Source: an uncultured Flavobacterium sp. (lineage in GTDB: Bacteria; Bacteroidota; Bacteroidia; Flavobacteriales; Flavobacteriaceae). From it: 64,000 nucleotides of DNA. The stretch is from the NCBI GenBank assembly GCA_947632215.1, contig CANROJ010000004.1, positions 17,188-81,187 on the forward strand, read 5' to 3'. The notes beneath the pieces are model-generated. The model had not been told where the DNA came from. It ran no database searches and saw only the letters and a list, made by a program, of their open reading frames with translations. The position numbers and the translations under genes are program-made. Positions 42,981-52,654 of this stretch are shown in pieces (the stretch's first letter is position 1; every line of letters starts with the position of its first letter).

Positions 42981-43679
42981 ATGAAAAAATTAAGTTTATT
43001 ATTATTAGCTGCCTTGAGTCTTAGTACTGCATCGATGGTGGCACAAAATAAAAAAGGTTCGCTAGAAAGTAGCATATCTGTTTCCGGTACTGGTAAAGCT
43101 TCGGTTGTACCAGACCAAGTGGTTTTAACTCTAGGAGTGGTAACCCAAGATCCTACTGCAGTTGTTGCTAAAACCGATAACGACAAGGCCATTGCCTCAG
43201 TGTTAAAGTATTTACAGTCTTTAAAGATTGAAAGCAAGAATATTCAAACCCAAGTAGTCTCTTTAGATAAAAGACAAGATTACCAGACAAAAGAATTTAG
43301 TTATGTAGCTAGTCAGGATATTGTTGTAAACCTTATGGACGTTGGTGTTTATGAAACTTTAATTGCTGGAGTAATGAATCAAGGTGTAAATAGTATCTCT
43401 AATGTTACTTTTAAAACATCGAAGACTTCAGAGTTAGAAAAACAAACTAGAATATTGGCTGTTGAAAACGCTAGGACTAAAGCAGAGCAATACGCTAATG
43501 CCCTTGGACAAGAGCTAGGTAAAGCTATTACGGTACAGGAGCAGGGTCAAGGAGGTACTTTCCCGGTTGCAAGAGCTAATTTTGTTATGAAAATGGAGGA
43601 CGATTCTGCAGATCAGACCCTTGCAGTAGGTGAGATACAAGTGGTTTCATCAGTGTCGATTACCTTTGAATTAAAATAA
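42981..43679 (+). CDS. SIMPL-domain (DUF541) periplasmic protein
   Basis: A 232-residue protein with a signal peptide (LSLLLLAALSLSTASMVAQ) and one SIMPL/DUF541 domain. Landmarks are ISVSGTGKASVVPDQVVLTLGV, DNDKAIASVLKYLQSLKIESKN, IQTQVVSLDK, FSYVASQDIVVNL and the helix ENARTKAEQYANALGQELG. E. coli YggE and BP26 of Brucella are relatives; they form periplasmic assemblies and are linked to oxidative stress, but the mechanism is unknown. It stands alone with a terminator. Confidence 0.88.
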   Translation: MKKLSLLLLAALSLSTASMVAQNKKGSLESSISVSGTGKASVVPDQVVLTLGVVTQDPTAVVAKTDNDKAIASVLKYLQSLKIESKNIQTQVVSLDKRQDYQTKEFSYVASQDIVVNLMDVGVYETLIAGVMNQGVNSISNVTFKTSKTSELEKQTRILAVENARTKAEQYANALGQELGKAITVQEQGQGGTFPVARANFVMKMEDDSADQTLAVGEIQVVSSVSITFELK

Positions 43680-43769
43680 GTTCTATTTTGTTTTAGTCTT
43701 ACTAAATTTAGCTAGGATATTTATTTTGGCCTATGACCAAGTAAATTATACAGAATAATCAATAATAAA

Positions 43770-43816
43770 TAAGCAGAGCTGTCTACCAAAGAAGTAGACA
43801 GCTCTTATGCTTTTTA
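43770..43816. terminator. Terminator between the SIMPL and acyl-CoA synthetase genes
   Basis: AGAGCTGTCTAC pairs with GTAGACAGCTCT across a 6-base loop, followed by T-rich sequence. Confidence 0.85.
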
Positions 43817-43832
43817 TTAAATATTATTTGGT

Positions 43833-45524
43833 TTATTTCACATAATCAAACTCTAGTTCTACTGGAGTTTTTTGTGCAATTCTTTGGGCTTGTAAAGCGC
43901 GGAGTTCCACTCTTTTAATTTTTCCTGAAATAGTTTTAGGAAGTTCTTCTACGAACTCTATCTTTCTAGGCATCTTGTAAGGTGCCAATTGACTTCTAGA
44001 GAAGCTAAAAAGCTCCTTGGCTAGTTCTGGACTAGCTTGATGCTCTTTATTTAAAATAACAAAAGCCTTTACTTCATAACCCTTAACTGGGTGTGGACTT
44101 GCCACTACTGCAGACTCTACCACTGATGGATGCTCTAATAATACGCTTTCTACTTCAAAAGGGCCGATTCTATAATCAGAGGCCTTGATTACATCGTCAT
44201 CTCTTCCTATAAACCAAATATAACCATCGGTATCTTTATAAGCTTTATCTCCTGTAAAGTAAAGGTCATTTCTAAATACTTCGGCTTGTTTTTGTTTATC
44301 ATAAAGATATTCTTTGAAAATACCGTTTAAGCTTTTTGTATTTGTTCTAACACAGATATTTCCTTCGTGATCATTAGGAAGCTCGTTTCCTTGGTCATCG
44401 GCAATAATAATGTCATACAAGAAAGTAGGTTTTCCCATTGAGCCGTATTTAATTTGGCTGCCAGGGTAATTGGCTACCATGCAAGAGCTCTCTGTTTGTC
44501 CAAAACCGTCTCTTACCACTAGTCCTGTCGCATTTTGCCATTCTTCAATTATTTCAGGGTTAAGAGGCTCTCCAGCCGCGACACATTGTCTTAAACTAAA
44601 ATTGAAGCTAGAGAGATCTTCTTGAATAAATAATCGAAGTACCGTTGGAGGAGCACAAAGGGTTGTGACCTTGTGTTTTTCCATTAAACTTAAAGTGGTC
44701 TTTGCATCAAATCTATCGGTTGTGTGGTGCGCAAAAATAGTTGCTCCAACATTCCATGGTGCAAATAAACTACTCCAAGCGAATTTTGCCCATCCTGGTT
44801 GTGAGATATTATAGTGTATATCCTGTTTGTTTACCCCAATCCACGCAGAAGTTGTTAAGTGTCCTAAAGGGTGACTTAAATGTGTATGGCATACTATTTT
44901 AGGCATTCCTGTTGTTCCAGATGTGAAGAATAAAAACAGCACATCATCAGGTTTGGTATCGGCTGCTTTTGCATGCTCAGGGAATGCATCTATTTCCTGT
45001 AAAGAGAACCAACCTTCTCTTTGACCATCCACTAGTATTTTTACCGGAATATCTAAACCAGACTCTTTTTGAGCCTGATCTATCTTATCGGCATTGTCCT
45101 TATCGGCTAATATAACTTTAGGTTGAATTTTTTCAAATCTATAGGCTAAATCTTGTACTCCTAAAATACTAGCCGCTGGAGATAATCGCAATCCTGCTTT
45201 AATACAAGCTAAATGAGTTACCCAGTTAATGCGCTGAAGCATCATTTGAGTCATAACTACATCTTGCTGCTTGATACCTTTAGAACGCAAAAAATTAATT
45301 AATTTGTTGTATCTCTTATAAAGAGTTAAAAAACTATAGTTGTGAGTGCTTTCTCCATCGGTCCAAAGTAGAGCAGTTTTCTCTGGAGATTCCTTTACGT
45401 GTATATCTTCAAAAACTTCTGTTACCCAGTTGAAGTATTCAGGTTTTTTAATTTCAAGATCATGAAGTGCTTGATAATCTTGCTCCACCAGTAGTTCACC
45501 GATGTGTTTGTACAAATCTTTCAT
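43833..45524 (-). CDS. Acyl-CoA synthetase (AMP-forming, medium-chain ACSM/acetyl-CoA synthetase-like)
   Basis: A 563-residue adenylate-forming enzyme that joins a carboxylic acid to CoA. The ATP motif is FLFFTSGTTGMPKIVCHTH (about residue 205). Others are VRDGFGQTESSCMV, YFTGDKAYKDTDGYIWFIGRDDDVIKASDYRI and the C-terminal PKTISGKIKRVELR with the catalytic lysine. The overall pattern resembles the medium-chain acyl-CoA synthetases. No neighbouring fatty-acid genes hint at the substrate. A 320-base spacer lies upstream with no clear promoter. Confidence 0.88.
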   Translation of the reverse strand: MKDLYKHIGELLVEQDYQALHDLEIKKPEYFNWVTEVFEDIHVKESPEKTALLWTDGESTHNYSFLTLYKRYNKLINFLRSKGIKQQDVVMTQMMLQRINWVTHLACIKAGLRLSPAASILGVQDLAYRFEKIQPKVILADKDNADKIDQAQKESGLDIPVKILVDGQREGWFSLQEIDAFPEHAKAADTKPDDVLFLFFTSGTTGMPKIVCHTHLSHPLGHLTTSAWIGVNKQDIHYNISQPGWAKFAWSSLFAPWNVGATIFAHHTTDRFDAKTTLSLMEKHKVTTLCAPPTVLRLFIQEDLSSFNFSLRQCVAAGEPLNPEIIEEWQNATGLVVRDGFGQTESSCMVANYPGSQIKYGSMGKPTFLYDIIIADDQGNELPNDHEGNICVRTNTKSLNGIFKEYLYDKQKQAEVFRNDLYFTGDKAYKDTDGYIWFIGRDDDVIKASDYRIGPFEVESVLLEHPSVVESAVVASPHPVKGYEVKAFVILNKEHQASPELAKELFSFSRSQLAPYKMPRKIEFVEELPKTISGKIKRVELRALQAQRIAQKTPVELEFDYVK

Positions 45525-45845
45525 TCTAATTTATTTTGTTTTTTTGTTTTTTGGATTTAGAAATATACATAAAACAAAACTTAGATAAAAAATATTGCGC
45601 TATAAATTGTTAATAATTACCATCCAAGTACTAGTCTTTGGTCTTTTGTAAAACCATAATAATGGATGTTAATTGATTTTTAATTGTTGATTTTTTGACA
45701 ATAGGGTGTAATTGGTTGTAAATTGTTAATTAAGGTGTTTTTTATTTTCCCTAAAGTGAAGAAAATGTAAAAATATACTTTTAGCTTTTACTCTTTCTAT
45801 CCAGGGTATTATATAAGACATATCTCTAGCTTTGTTGGTGGATTT
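45525..45845. other. Spacer between pabB and the acyl-CoA synthetase gene
   Basis: No gene seen. A stretch at about 45665-45735 contains several TTAATTG/TAATTG copies, but in DNA this AT-rich that is weak evidence for binding sites. Confidence 0.4.
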
Positions 45846-46811
45846 CTACAGTGGGAGATATATTTTTTGTATCAATTCTTGGTACTCTTTCTCGCTTTGA
45901 CTCTCAATGGTGATACCTCCACCACTTTTATAGGTATAGAGATCATTGTTTTGCTCGATAAATCGAATCATTACACCGCTATCTAGCTGGGTTCCATCAA
46001 AGATTCCACATACCCCTGTGTAATACCCCCTATTGTGGTCTTCTGTTTGTTGGATTATTTGCATCGTCTTTTTCTTAGGTGAGCCAGTAATGGAACCCGC
46101 AGGTAGTAATTTACTGAAGATTGTTCCAATATTTTGTTTCCAATCATCGGCTAAATCGGCACTAATTTGTGAACTCATTTGTAGAATAGGACCTTTGGAA
46201 GTCTCTAAGGTGTCTATGTAAGCGAAGCGATCTACTTTAGTGTTTTTGCCAATAATACTTAAGTCGTTTCTAATTAAGTCTACAATAGTGTAGTGTTCCT
46301 TGGTCTCTTTTTTATCACTGAGCAAAATTTGTTTGGCATTGGGAATATTTGCATCGATAGTTCCTTTCATAGGATAGCAGTAAACTTTGTTTTGCTGTAT
46401 TTTTATAAAGGACTCCGGAGAGAAACAAGTAAAGCGTCCCTTAACATATAACTTATACTTTGCCTTGGTTGCTAAAAAAACATCTTGTAGGTTGCCTTTT
46501 AAATCTATTGGGGTGGCAAAAGTTAAATTAAGTAGATAGCTATTACCTAAGAAAAGCTGGTTTTGGATAAGATCAAACTTTTCTTTGTATTGTTTGTAAG
46601 ACAAAGGATGAGCATGAATTTCAGGTCTAAATGAGCTTTTTAAATGAGTATTGGTTACTCCATGGAAATCAAATAATATATCCTGTGATCTGACTTGATC
46701 TAATGGCAGCACTATGTTATTTTGAGCTTTGTAATCTAAAATAAAAATAAAAGGTATTCCAGCAGCGCCAAGCTCATTCATTTTACGGATAGTTGTATCT
46801 TTGATGCTCAT
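45846..46811 (-). CDS. pabB: Aminodeoxychorismate synthase component I
   Basis: A 321-residue chorismate-binding enzyme that aminates chorismate on the way to p-aminobenzoate and folate. The catalytic half is complete: YKLYVKGRFTCFSPESFIK, YPMKGTIDANIPNAKQIL, KETKEHYTIVDLIRNDL and SKLLPAGSITGSPKKKTMQII, then NRGYYTGVCGIF and IRFIEQNNDLYTYKSGGGIT. The N-terminal domain is short, as in other compact PabB proteins. It diverges from the glutaminase subunit gene across 42 bases, an unusual layout for the two partners. Confidence 0.9.
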   Translation of the reverse strand: MSIKDTTIRKMNELGAAGIPFIFILDYKAQNNIVLPLDQVRSQDILFDFHGVTNTHLKSSFRPEIHAHPLSYKQYKEKFDLIQNQLFLGNSYLLNLTFATPIDLKGNLQDVFLATKAKYKLYVKGRFTCFSPESFIKIQQNKVYCYPMKGTIDANIPNAKQILLSDKKETKEHYTIVDLIRNDLSIIGKNTKVDRFAYIDTLETSKGPILQMSSQISADLADDWKQNIGTIFSKLLPAGSITGSPKKKTMQIIQQTEDHNRGYYTGVCGIFDGTQLDSGVMIRFIEQNNDLYTYKSGGGITIESQSEKEYQELIQKIYLPL

Positions 46812-46816
46812 TATAT

Positions 46817-46839
46817 TTTTTGAATTTAGAGTTCAAAAA
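46817..46839. repeat. Inverted repeat between pabB and pabA
   Basis: TTTTTGAA and TTCAAAAA flank a 7-base spacer. The right arm is part of the minus-strand TATTTTTG element for pabB (46834-46841), and the left arm forms a near-match (one extra T) for a plus-strand element for pabA. Confidence 0.5.
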
Positions 46840-46841
46840 TA
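46834..46841 (-). promoter_or_regulatory. TAnnTTTG -7 element for pabB
   Basis: The minus strand reads TATTTTTG, 23 bases upstream of the pabB ATG. Confidence 0.55.
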
Positions 46842-46853
46842 CAAAATTACTTT

Positions 46854-47435
46854 ATGAGCAAAACAAAACAAATTGTAATAATAGATAATCAAGATTCTTT
46901 TACTTATAACTTAAATCAAATTTTTGAACAACATCCATTTTGTAATGTAGTTGTGGTAAGTAGTGAGAATTTGAACATAGAGGATTTAGAGCCTTATGAT
47001 CAAATTGTTTTGTCACCAGGGCCAGATACCCCTAGTGCTTATCCTATTTTGTTTGAAGTAATTGATTTATATAAACACACAAAACCCATCTTAGGGGTAT
47101 GCTTAGGGCATCAAACTATCGCTGAATATTTTGGAGGTAAACTAATTAATCTTGAAAAGCCTTTTCATGGAGAAAAAACAGCTTTATCTTTTATGGACAA
47201 CAAAGATGTTCTCTTTAAAGGTATTGCGGATCCTTGTCTGGTAGGTCTGTATCACTCTTGGGCAGTAGACAAAGATACTTTACCTAAAGAGTTGGGTATT
47301 ACCGCCCTGAGCCAGCAAGGAGTAATTATGGGTATTTCTCATAAGTATTATCCAATTTGTGGGATTCAATTTCATCCAGAATCTTATATGAGTAATCAGG
47401 GAATCCAAATAATTAACAATTGGATAGAACAATGA
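46854..47435 (+). CDS. pabA: Aminodeoxychorismate/anthranilate synthase component II (glutaminase)
   Basis: A 193-residue class I glutamine amidotransferase that supplies ammonia to its partner PabB. Landmarks are IVIIDNQDSFTYNL, VLSPGPDTPS, the nucleophile elbow ILGVCLGHQTIAEYFGG with the catalytic cysteine, LYHSWAVDK, and the catalytic histidine in CGIQFHPESYMS. The name pabA is preferred over trpG because pabB is next door and no trp genes are in view; the protein could serve both. Confidence 0.9.
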   Translation: MSKTKQIVIIDNQDSFTYNLNQIFEQHPFCNVVVVSSENLNIEDLEPYDQIVLSPGPDTPSAYPILFEVIDLYKHTKPILGVCLGHQTIAEYFGGKLINLEKPFHGEKTALSFMDNKDVLFKGIADPCLVGLYHSWAVDKDTLPKELGITALSQQGVIMGISHKYYPICGIQFHPESYMSNQGIQIINNWIEQ

Positions 47436-47571
47436 TAAAGCTTCTAAAAGCTATACAATGACTTCGACTTAGATTCTCATAGGACCCCAAAAAAAAACAT
47501 AAAAACACAAAAAAGCAAGTGAAAAGGTGTTTTTTAGACTATTAAAATTGCTTAATTTAGCAGATTCCATC

Positions 47572-47601
47572 CTTTTTATTTTTAAATTTAAAAATAAAAA
47601 G
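47572..47601. repeat. 30-bp perfect AT-rich palindrome upstream of the MFS exporter gene
   Basis: CTTTTTATTTTTAAA is followed directly by its exact reverse complement, with no spacer. It lies 34 bases upstream of the MFS ATG. Only the end bases are C and G. It could be an operator or a cruciform-forming site. Confidence 0.6.
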
Positions 47602-47635
47602 CCTGTAAAAAGCGCATAAAAATACTCCCAAATAA

Positions 47636-49057
47636 ATGAAAGTAGAAGTTATACAAGATCCTAGAATTCGAAAATACCTGCCATGGTTAGGAGCCCTTGC
47701 TATTTTTATGCAGGCCTTAGATGGGACTATCTTAAATACAGGATTACCTTCTATTGCTAAGAGTTTAGGAGAATCTCCTTTACAGATGCAAAGTATTATT
47801 GTTTCCTATACATTAACAGTTGCTCTACTTATTCCATTAAGTGGTTGGTTGGCCGATCGCTTTGGAACCAAAAGAGTCTTTATTACAGCCGTTGTACTCT
47901 TTACATTAGGATCTTTGTTTTGTAGTTTTTCCAATACCTTAGATCAACTAATTTTATCTAGAATTATTCAGGCCGTTGGCGGTTCCATGATGGTGCCCGT
48001 AGCGCGATTGACCCTTATATATGCTTATCCCAAAAATCAGTTATTAAGTGTAATCAATTTTATCACTATTCCAGCGTTAATAGGTCCGATGTTAGGTCCG
48101 ACTGCCGGAGGTTTTTTAGTAGAAAAGTTCTCTTGGCATTGGATCTTTTTAATTAATGTGCCCGTGGGTATAATAGCGGTAATTGTGGCCAATAAGATAA
48201 TACCTAATTATACCAATTCAGTTAAAAAGTTTGATATTCTGGGTTGGGTGCTCTTTAGTGGTGGTTTAACAAGTATCACTTTGGTTATTGAAAGATGGAA
48301 TTCAGCAGGTATGTCTTTTAGTATTATTTTGCTTTTAATATTAGTTAGTATTTTAGCTATTGTTGGATATATCTATCATGCCAAAAAAGTAGAACATCCT
48401 CTAATTAAGCTTTCTTTGTTTAAAATACAAACTTTAAAGATTGGTTTAATAGGTAATCTAATTACGCGTTTTGGAATAGGTGGTATGCCACTGATGATTC
48501 CATTATTGTTACAAGTAGGTTTTGGTTATTCCCCTTTCTATGCTGGTTTAATGATGATTCCTCAAGCTCTGTCTAACCTAGTTTGTAGAAATTTTGTGGT
48601 TCCTATTGTAAAGAAATATGGTTATCGAAATACTTTACTTACCAACACGATTTTGTTAGGTATTTTAATAAGTATATTCTTTTTTATAACAAGTAATACT
48701 CCTTATTGGGTTATCATTATCTTAATGGTTGCAAATGGGGCTTTCAATGCTATACAGTTTACTTCAATGAACACGATTTCCTTAGCAGATTTAGATAAGA
48801 CAAATTCTAGTGATGGAAATAGCTTACTTTCAGTAACCCAGCAATTAGCAATTAGTTTAGGTATTTCTTTAGCAGCCATGTTCTTATTGTTATTCCAAGA
48901 GAGTGCAGTAGGCCATGGAAGTCAAACTATTGCTGTATTTAGATATTCCTTTTTAGTAATGGGAGTTATGACTATTTTTTCAAGTGCAATCTTTTTAAAA
49001 TTAAATAAAGATGCAGGAGAGAGTATGTCTGGTAAAAGAAAATATGACCAGCAGTAA
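47636..49057 (+). CDS. DHA2/EmrB-type multidrug efflux MFS transporter
   Basis: A 473-residue inner-membrane protein with about 14 helices, as in the DHA2 (14-helix) drug:H+ antiporters. Landmarks are MQALDGTILNTGLPSIAKSLG in helix 1, motif A in LSGWLADRFGTKRVF, the early SRIIQAVGGSMMVPVARL, and motif C in GPMLGPTAGGFLVEKFSWHWIFLINVPVG. It lacks a visible membrane-fusion partner, so it is likely to act alone in the inner membrane. A perfect palindrome sits just upstream. Substrates unknown. Confidence 0.9.
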   Translation: MKVEVIQDPRIRKYLPWLGALAIFMQALDGTILNTGLPSIAKSLGESPLQMQSIIVSYTLTVALLIPLSGWLADRFGTKRVFITAVVLFTLGSLFCSFSNTLDQLILSRIIQAVGGSMMVPVARLTLIYAYPKNQLLSVINFITIPALIGPMLGPTAGGFLVEKFSWHWIFLINVPVGIIAVIVANKIIPNYTNSVKKFDILGWVLFSGGLTSITLVIERWNSAGMSFSIILLLILVSILAIVGYIYHAKKVEHPLIKLSLFKIQTLKIGLIGNLITRFGIGGMPLMIPLLLQVGFGYSPFYAGLMMIPQALSNLVCRNFVVPIVKKYGYRNTLLTNTILLGILISIFFFITSNTPYWVIIILMVANGAFNAIQFTSMNTISLADLDKTNSSDGNSLLSVTQQLAISLGISLAAMFLLLFQESAVGHGSQTIAVFRYSFLVMGVMTIFSSAIFLKLNKDAGESMSGKRKYDQQ

Positions 49058-50064
49058 AGATGGCTAGTTAAGCTAATTGCTAGTTAATTGTTTTTACTCA
49101 AGAGGATCAACTAGCTTGTTTTATCTAAATGAGTTTTAGCTTATCCAATAATATTTGACTCAAATTTGTTATAATAAGACTAGTTTTTATCACCACTGTG
49201 GTGATATAATTAGTATTAAGGTTTAGTGTTTTTCTGTGTTTTATGTCTTGATAAAGTGTAGAACACATCTGGGCAAGTAACAAGCTTGCGTTTATTTTGG
49301 GTAGTGAATCGATGCCCTAATTAGCCAGTATCTTAAAGGCTTAGTAAGAGAAATTACAGGGGATGAAATATTCCAATGACTTGTAAGTCAAATCAGCCAC
49401 AAACACACTCTACAAAATAGTGTTTGACTATCTAGACTAAAATCAGTGAAAATTCTTTTGAAAACAAAACTCTCAAGTAAACTAAATAGTAGGTGATGGT
49501 ATACTACCATGATTTAGCTTAACAATTGGTATCTTTTTTTAGTTTGTGCTTTATAATTGATTTTTAGTTGGTTAGATTCCCAAGAGCTTTACAATAATTT
49601 TAAGTCTTACAAGTGGTCTTTGTACTTGTAGGGGCTATTTTTTAATCTACTAATTTTTTTAAACTCCTTCTTGCCTTACCCTTTGATGTAATGCAGCTCT
49701 ATAAGACAATGGTGTTTTATATAAACTACGTAATTTGTTAAATTTAACATTTATACATTATCTATGACTAATTCTAATAGAGTTAATTGTTTATTTTTAT
49801 ATAGGTGTACCTTCTATAGGGTAGTATTTATTTAGAATTGTTATTATTAAGTGATATATTTAACTAAACTTAAAGTGGTGTAATTTTTATTGTGAAAATT
49901 TTAATAAATTTATGCAATAAAGCAGTTTTGAAATAACTGCTTAGGTATATATTTTTACATTTTTTTAAGATTTAATAAATACAATTGTTAAAGATAAATT
50001 GTGTTGAGAAATTAGATTTACAAGAATTATAAAAGCAATTATTTATATTTAATACCACCTGCAA
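49058..50064. other. 1-kb intergenic region upstream of sdhC with several inverted repeats
   Basis: No intact gene seen. It holds TATCACCAC-T-GTGGTGATA (49188-49206), ATGGTA-TAC-TACCAT (49496-49510), TACAAGT/ACTTGTA (49608-49630) before a T-rich run, and AAGCAGTT/AACTGCTT (49920-49942). No clear TAnnTTTG element was found for sdhC. The length is unusual for this compact genome. Confidence 0.45.
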
Positions 50065-50718
50065 ATGAATACATTAACACGTAAGCTAATTATGGCTGCC
50101 ACCGGACTATTTTTGGTGTTTTTTCTTTTAATACATTTTTTAGGAAATACCCAATTATTTTTAGAACCAGAACATGCGCGAGAAAGCTTTAATTCTTATT
50201 CTGCCTTTCTATCTGGCAACCCTTTAATTAAAGTGGTTTCTTATGTTCTTTATTTGTCAATCATCTTCCATGCTATTTATGCTTTAGTAATTACCTTGAA
50301 AAACAACAAGTCAGGTGGACATTACAAAAAAGATAATAGAGCTAAATCCAGTAAATGGGCAAGTAGAAATATGGGAGTATTAGGTACCATTGTTTTAATC
50401 TTTATTGTTTTACATTTTCAAAATTTTTGGTATAAGTATAAGTTTGGTCAAGTAGGACTTGATCCTAATGGCAATAAAGATTTATATGAAGTGGTAGTCA
50501 CAGCTTTTTCTCAAGGATGGTTAGTAATTGTGTATGTGGTTGCAATGTTTGCCCTTGGATATCACCTAGTACATGGTATTAATAGTGGTATTAGAACCTT
50601 AGGGTTATTTAACCCAAAGTTCGTTAGATGGACAAAAGCTTTTGCTCTTATTTATTCGATTGTCATCTGTGCAGGTTTCGCACTTATGCCTATTTATATT
50701 TATTTCACCCAAAATTAG
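50065..50718 (+). CDS. sdhC: Succinate dehydrogenase/fumarate reductase cytochrome b subunit
   Basis: A 217-residue membrane anchor with five helices and candidate heme histidines in [26 protein letters not shown] and LGYHLVHGI. One SdhC/FrdC-like chain without a separate SdhD is the class B pattern known from Bacteroidota and Wolinella. It binds heme and quinone and holds SdhAB to the inner membrane. It starts the cluster sdhC-sdhA-sdhB-porin-DASS, with sdhA beginning 8 bases after its stop. Confidence 0.93.
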   Translation: MNTLTRKLIMAATGLFLVFFLLIHFLGNTQLFLEPEHARESFNSYSAFLSGNPLIKVVSYVLYLSIIFHAIYALVITLKNNKSGGHYKKDNRAKSSKWASRNMGVLGTIVLIFIVLHFQNFWYKYKFGQVGLDPNGNKDLYEVVVTAFSQGWLVIVYVVAMFALGYHLVHGINSGIRTLGLFNPKFVRWTKAFALIYSIVICAGFALMPIYIYFTQN

Positions 50719-50726
50719 TTGATGCA

Positions 50727-52646
50727 ATGAAGTTAGATCCAAAAATTCCACAAGGACCTCTAGAAGATAAGTGGTCCAATTATAAAAAAACTGCTCGTTT
50801 GGTAAATCCTGCTAATCGAAAAAAGCTTGACGTTATTGTTGTTGGAACAGGCCTTGCGGGAAGTTCTCTAGCAGCATCTTTAGGTGAAATGGGCTATAAT
50901 GTAAAATCTTTTTGCTTTCAGGACTCCGCAAGAAGAGCTCACTCTGTAGCGGCGCAAGGAGGAGTTAATGCTGCAAAAAATTATAAAAACGACGGAGATA
51001 GTGTTTACCGTATGTTTGTAGATACTCTAAAAGGGGGAGACTTTAGATCTCGTGAGGCCAGTGTTTACCGCTTAGCAGAGTGCTCGGTAAATTTAATTGA
51101 CCAAGCGGTAGCTCAAGGTGTACCTTTTGGAAGAGAGTACGGGGGGTACTTAAATAACCGCTCTTTCGGAGGAGTACAAGTTAGTCGTACCTTTTATGCT
51201 AGAGGACAAACCGGACAACAGCTTCTTTTAGGTAGCTATCAAGCCCTTATGCGTCAAGTGGAAAAGAAAACCGTTCAGATGTATACCAGCCACGAAATGT
51301 TAGACTTAGTAGTTGTTCAGGGTAAGGCCAAAGGTATTATTGTTAGAAACTTAGAGACAGGAGAAATTGAAAAACACGCAGCCAATGCAGTAGTGCTAGC
51401 AACAGGAGGATTCGGGAAGATTTATTATCTTTCTACCTTAGCTATGGGGTGTAATGGTTCGGCCATTTGGCGAGCCCATAAAAAGGGAGCGTATTTTGCT
51501 AGTCCAAGCTGGACTCAAATACACCCTACTTCTTTACCACAATCAGGAGATTACCAAAGTAAGTTGACCCTTATGAGTGAATCACTTAGGAATGATGGTA
51601 GAATTTGGGTGCCTTTAGATCCAAAGGATACCAGAGAGGCAAATGCTATTCCAGAGGACCAAAGAGATTATTACTTAGAGAGGCGCTATCCAGCTTTTGG
51701 AAATTTAGCCCCAAGGGATATTTCCTCTAGAGCCGCTAAAGAGAGAATCGATGCTGGACATGGAGTAGGAGCTCTTAAGAATGCAGTATATCTAGATTTT
51801 TCAAAAGCCATAAAAGAACAAGGTAAAGATAAAATAAAGGAGAAATATGGTAACCTTTTTACTATGTATCAAAAGATTACCAATATTGACGCTTACAAAG
51901 AGCCAATGATGATTTCTCCGGCTGCTCACTTCTCTATGGGTGGTTTGTGGGTAGATTATGAATTGCAAACTACCATTCCTGGACTTTTTGCCTTAGGAGA
52001 GGCAAACTTTGCTGATCACGGAGCAAATAGATTAGGTGCAAACTCATTGTTGCAAGCCTGTGTGGATGGTTATTTTGTAGCTCCTTATACCATTGCTAAT
52101 TATTTAGCCGAAGAGTTGAAAACTGAAAAAATAACCACACAGGATCCTGCCTTTGAATTAGCAATGCAACAAACCAAAGAAAAGCTCGAGCAATTACTGC
52201 ATATCAATGGAACAAAGACAGTGGACTATTTTCACAAAAAGTTAGGCAAGCTACTTTATGATTACTGTGGATTAGCTCGTAATAAAGAAGGTTTACAATA
52301 TGCCATTAAACAAATCGAAATCCTTCGGGAGGAGTTCTATAAAGATGTAAAAGTTTCTGGCGATGCCCAGAGTATGAATAGTGAATTAGAGAAAGCCGGA
52401 CGCGTGGCGGATTACTTAGAAATAGGAGTTCTTATGTGTTACGATGCTTTAACTAGAGAGGAATCCTGTGGGGCTCACTTTAGAGAGGAATACCAGACTG
52501 CCGATGGAGAGGCGATGCGTAATGATAAAGATTTTCAATTCATTTCTGCATGGCAATGGCCAGGTGATCTCAAAGAAGAACCTATTTTAAATAAGGAGGA
52601 TTTAATATTTGAATTTGTACAACCAACTATCCGTAGTTATAAATAA
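50727..52646 (+). CDS. sdhA: Succinate dehydrogenase/fumarate reductase flavoprotein subunit
   Basis: A 639-residue FAD subunit that oxidises succinate to fumarate. The dinucleotide loop is [21 protein letters not shown]. The histidine that carries covalent FAD is in [19 protein letters not shown]. The active-site regions are in [19 protein letters not shown] and [16 protein letters not shown], followed by [23 protein letters not shown] use the ATG at 50727 ([16 protein letters not shown]); the frame from 50628 lies inside sdhC. It is followed by sdhB after 8 bases. Confidence 0.95.
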   Translation: MKLDPKIPQGPLEDKWSNYKKTARLVNPANRKKLDVIVVGTGLAGSSLAASLGEMGYNVKSFCFQDSARRAHSVAAQGGVNAAKNYKNDGDSVYRMFVDTLKGGDFRSREASVYRLAECSVNLIDQAVAQGVPFGREYGGYLNNRSFGGVQVSRTFYARGQTGQQLLLGSYQALMRQVEKKTVQMYTSHEMLDLVVVQGKAKGIIVRNLETGEIEKHAANAVVLATGGFGKIYYLSTLAMGCNGSAIWRAHKKGAYFASPSWTQIHPTSLPQSGDYQSKLTLMSESLRNDGRIWVPLDPKDTREANAIPEDQRDYYLERRYPAFGNLAPRDISSRAAKERIDAGHGVGALKNAVYLDFSKAIKEQGKDKIKEKYGNLFTMYQKITNIDAYKEPMMISPAAHFSMGGLWVDYELQTTIPGLFALGEANFADHGANRLGANSLLQACVDGYFVAPYTIANYLAEELKTEKITTQDPAFELAMQQTKEKLEQLLHINGTKTVDYFHKKLGKLLYDYCGLARNKEGLQYAIKQIEILREEFYKDVKVSGDAQSMNSELEKAGRVADYLEIGVLMCYDALTREESCGAHFREEYQTADGEAMRNDKDFQFISAWQWPGDLKEEPILNKEDLIFEFVQPTIRSYK

Positions 52647-52654
52647 GATAGATT

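Noticed and set aside
45665..45735. Cluster of TTAATTG-like repeats upstream of the acyl-CoA synthetase gene
   Set aside because: In DNA this AT-rich such short matches are expected by chance and no fixed spacing is seen.
50628..50726. N-terminal extension of sdhA
   Set aside because: These codons overlap the 3' end of sdhC in another frame; family members start at [12 protein letters not shown] sequence at 50727.
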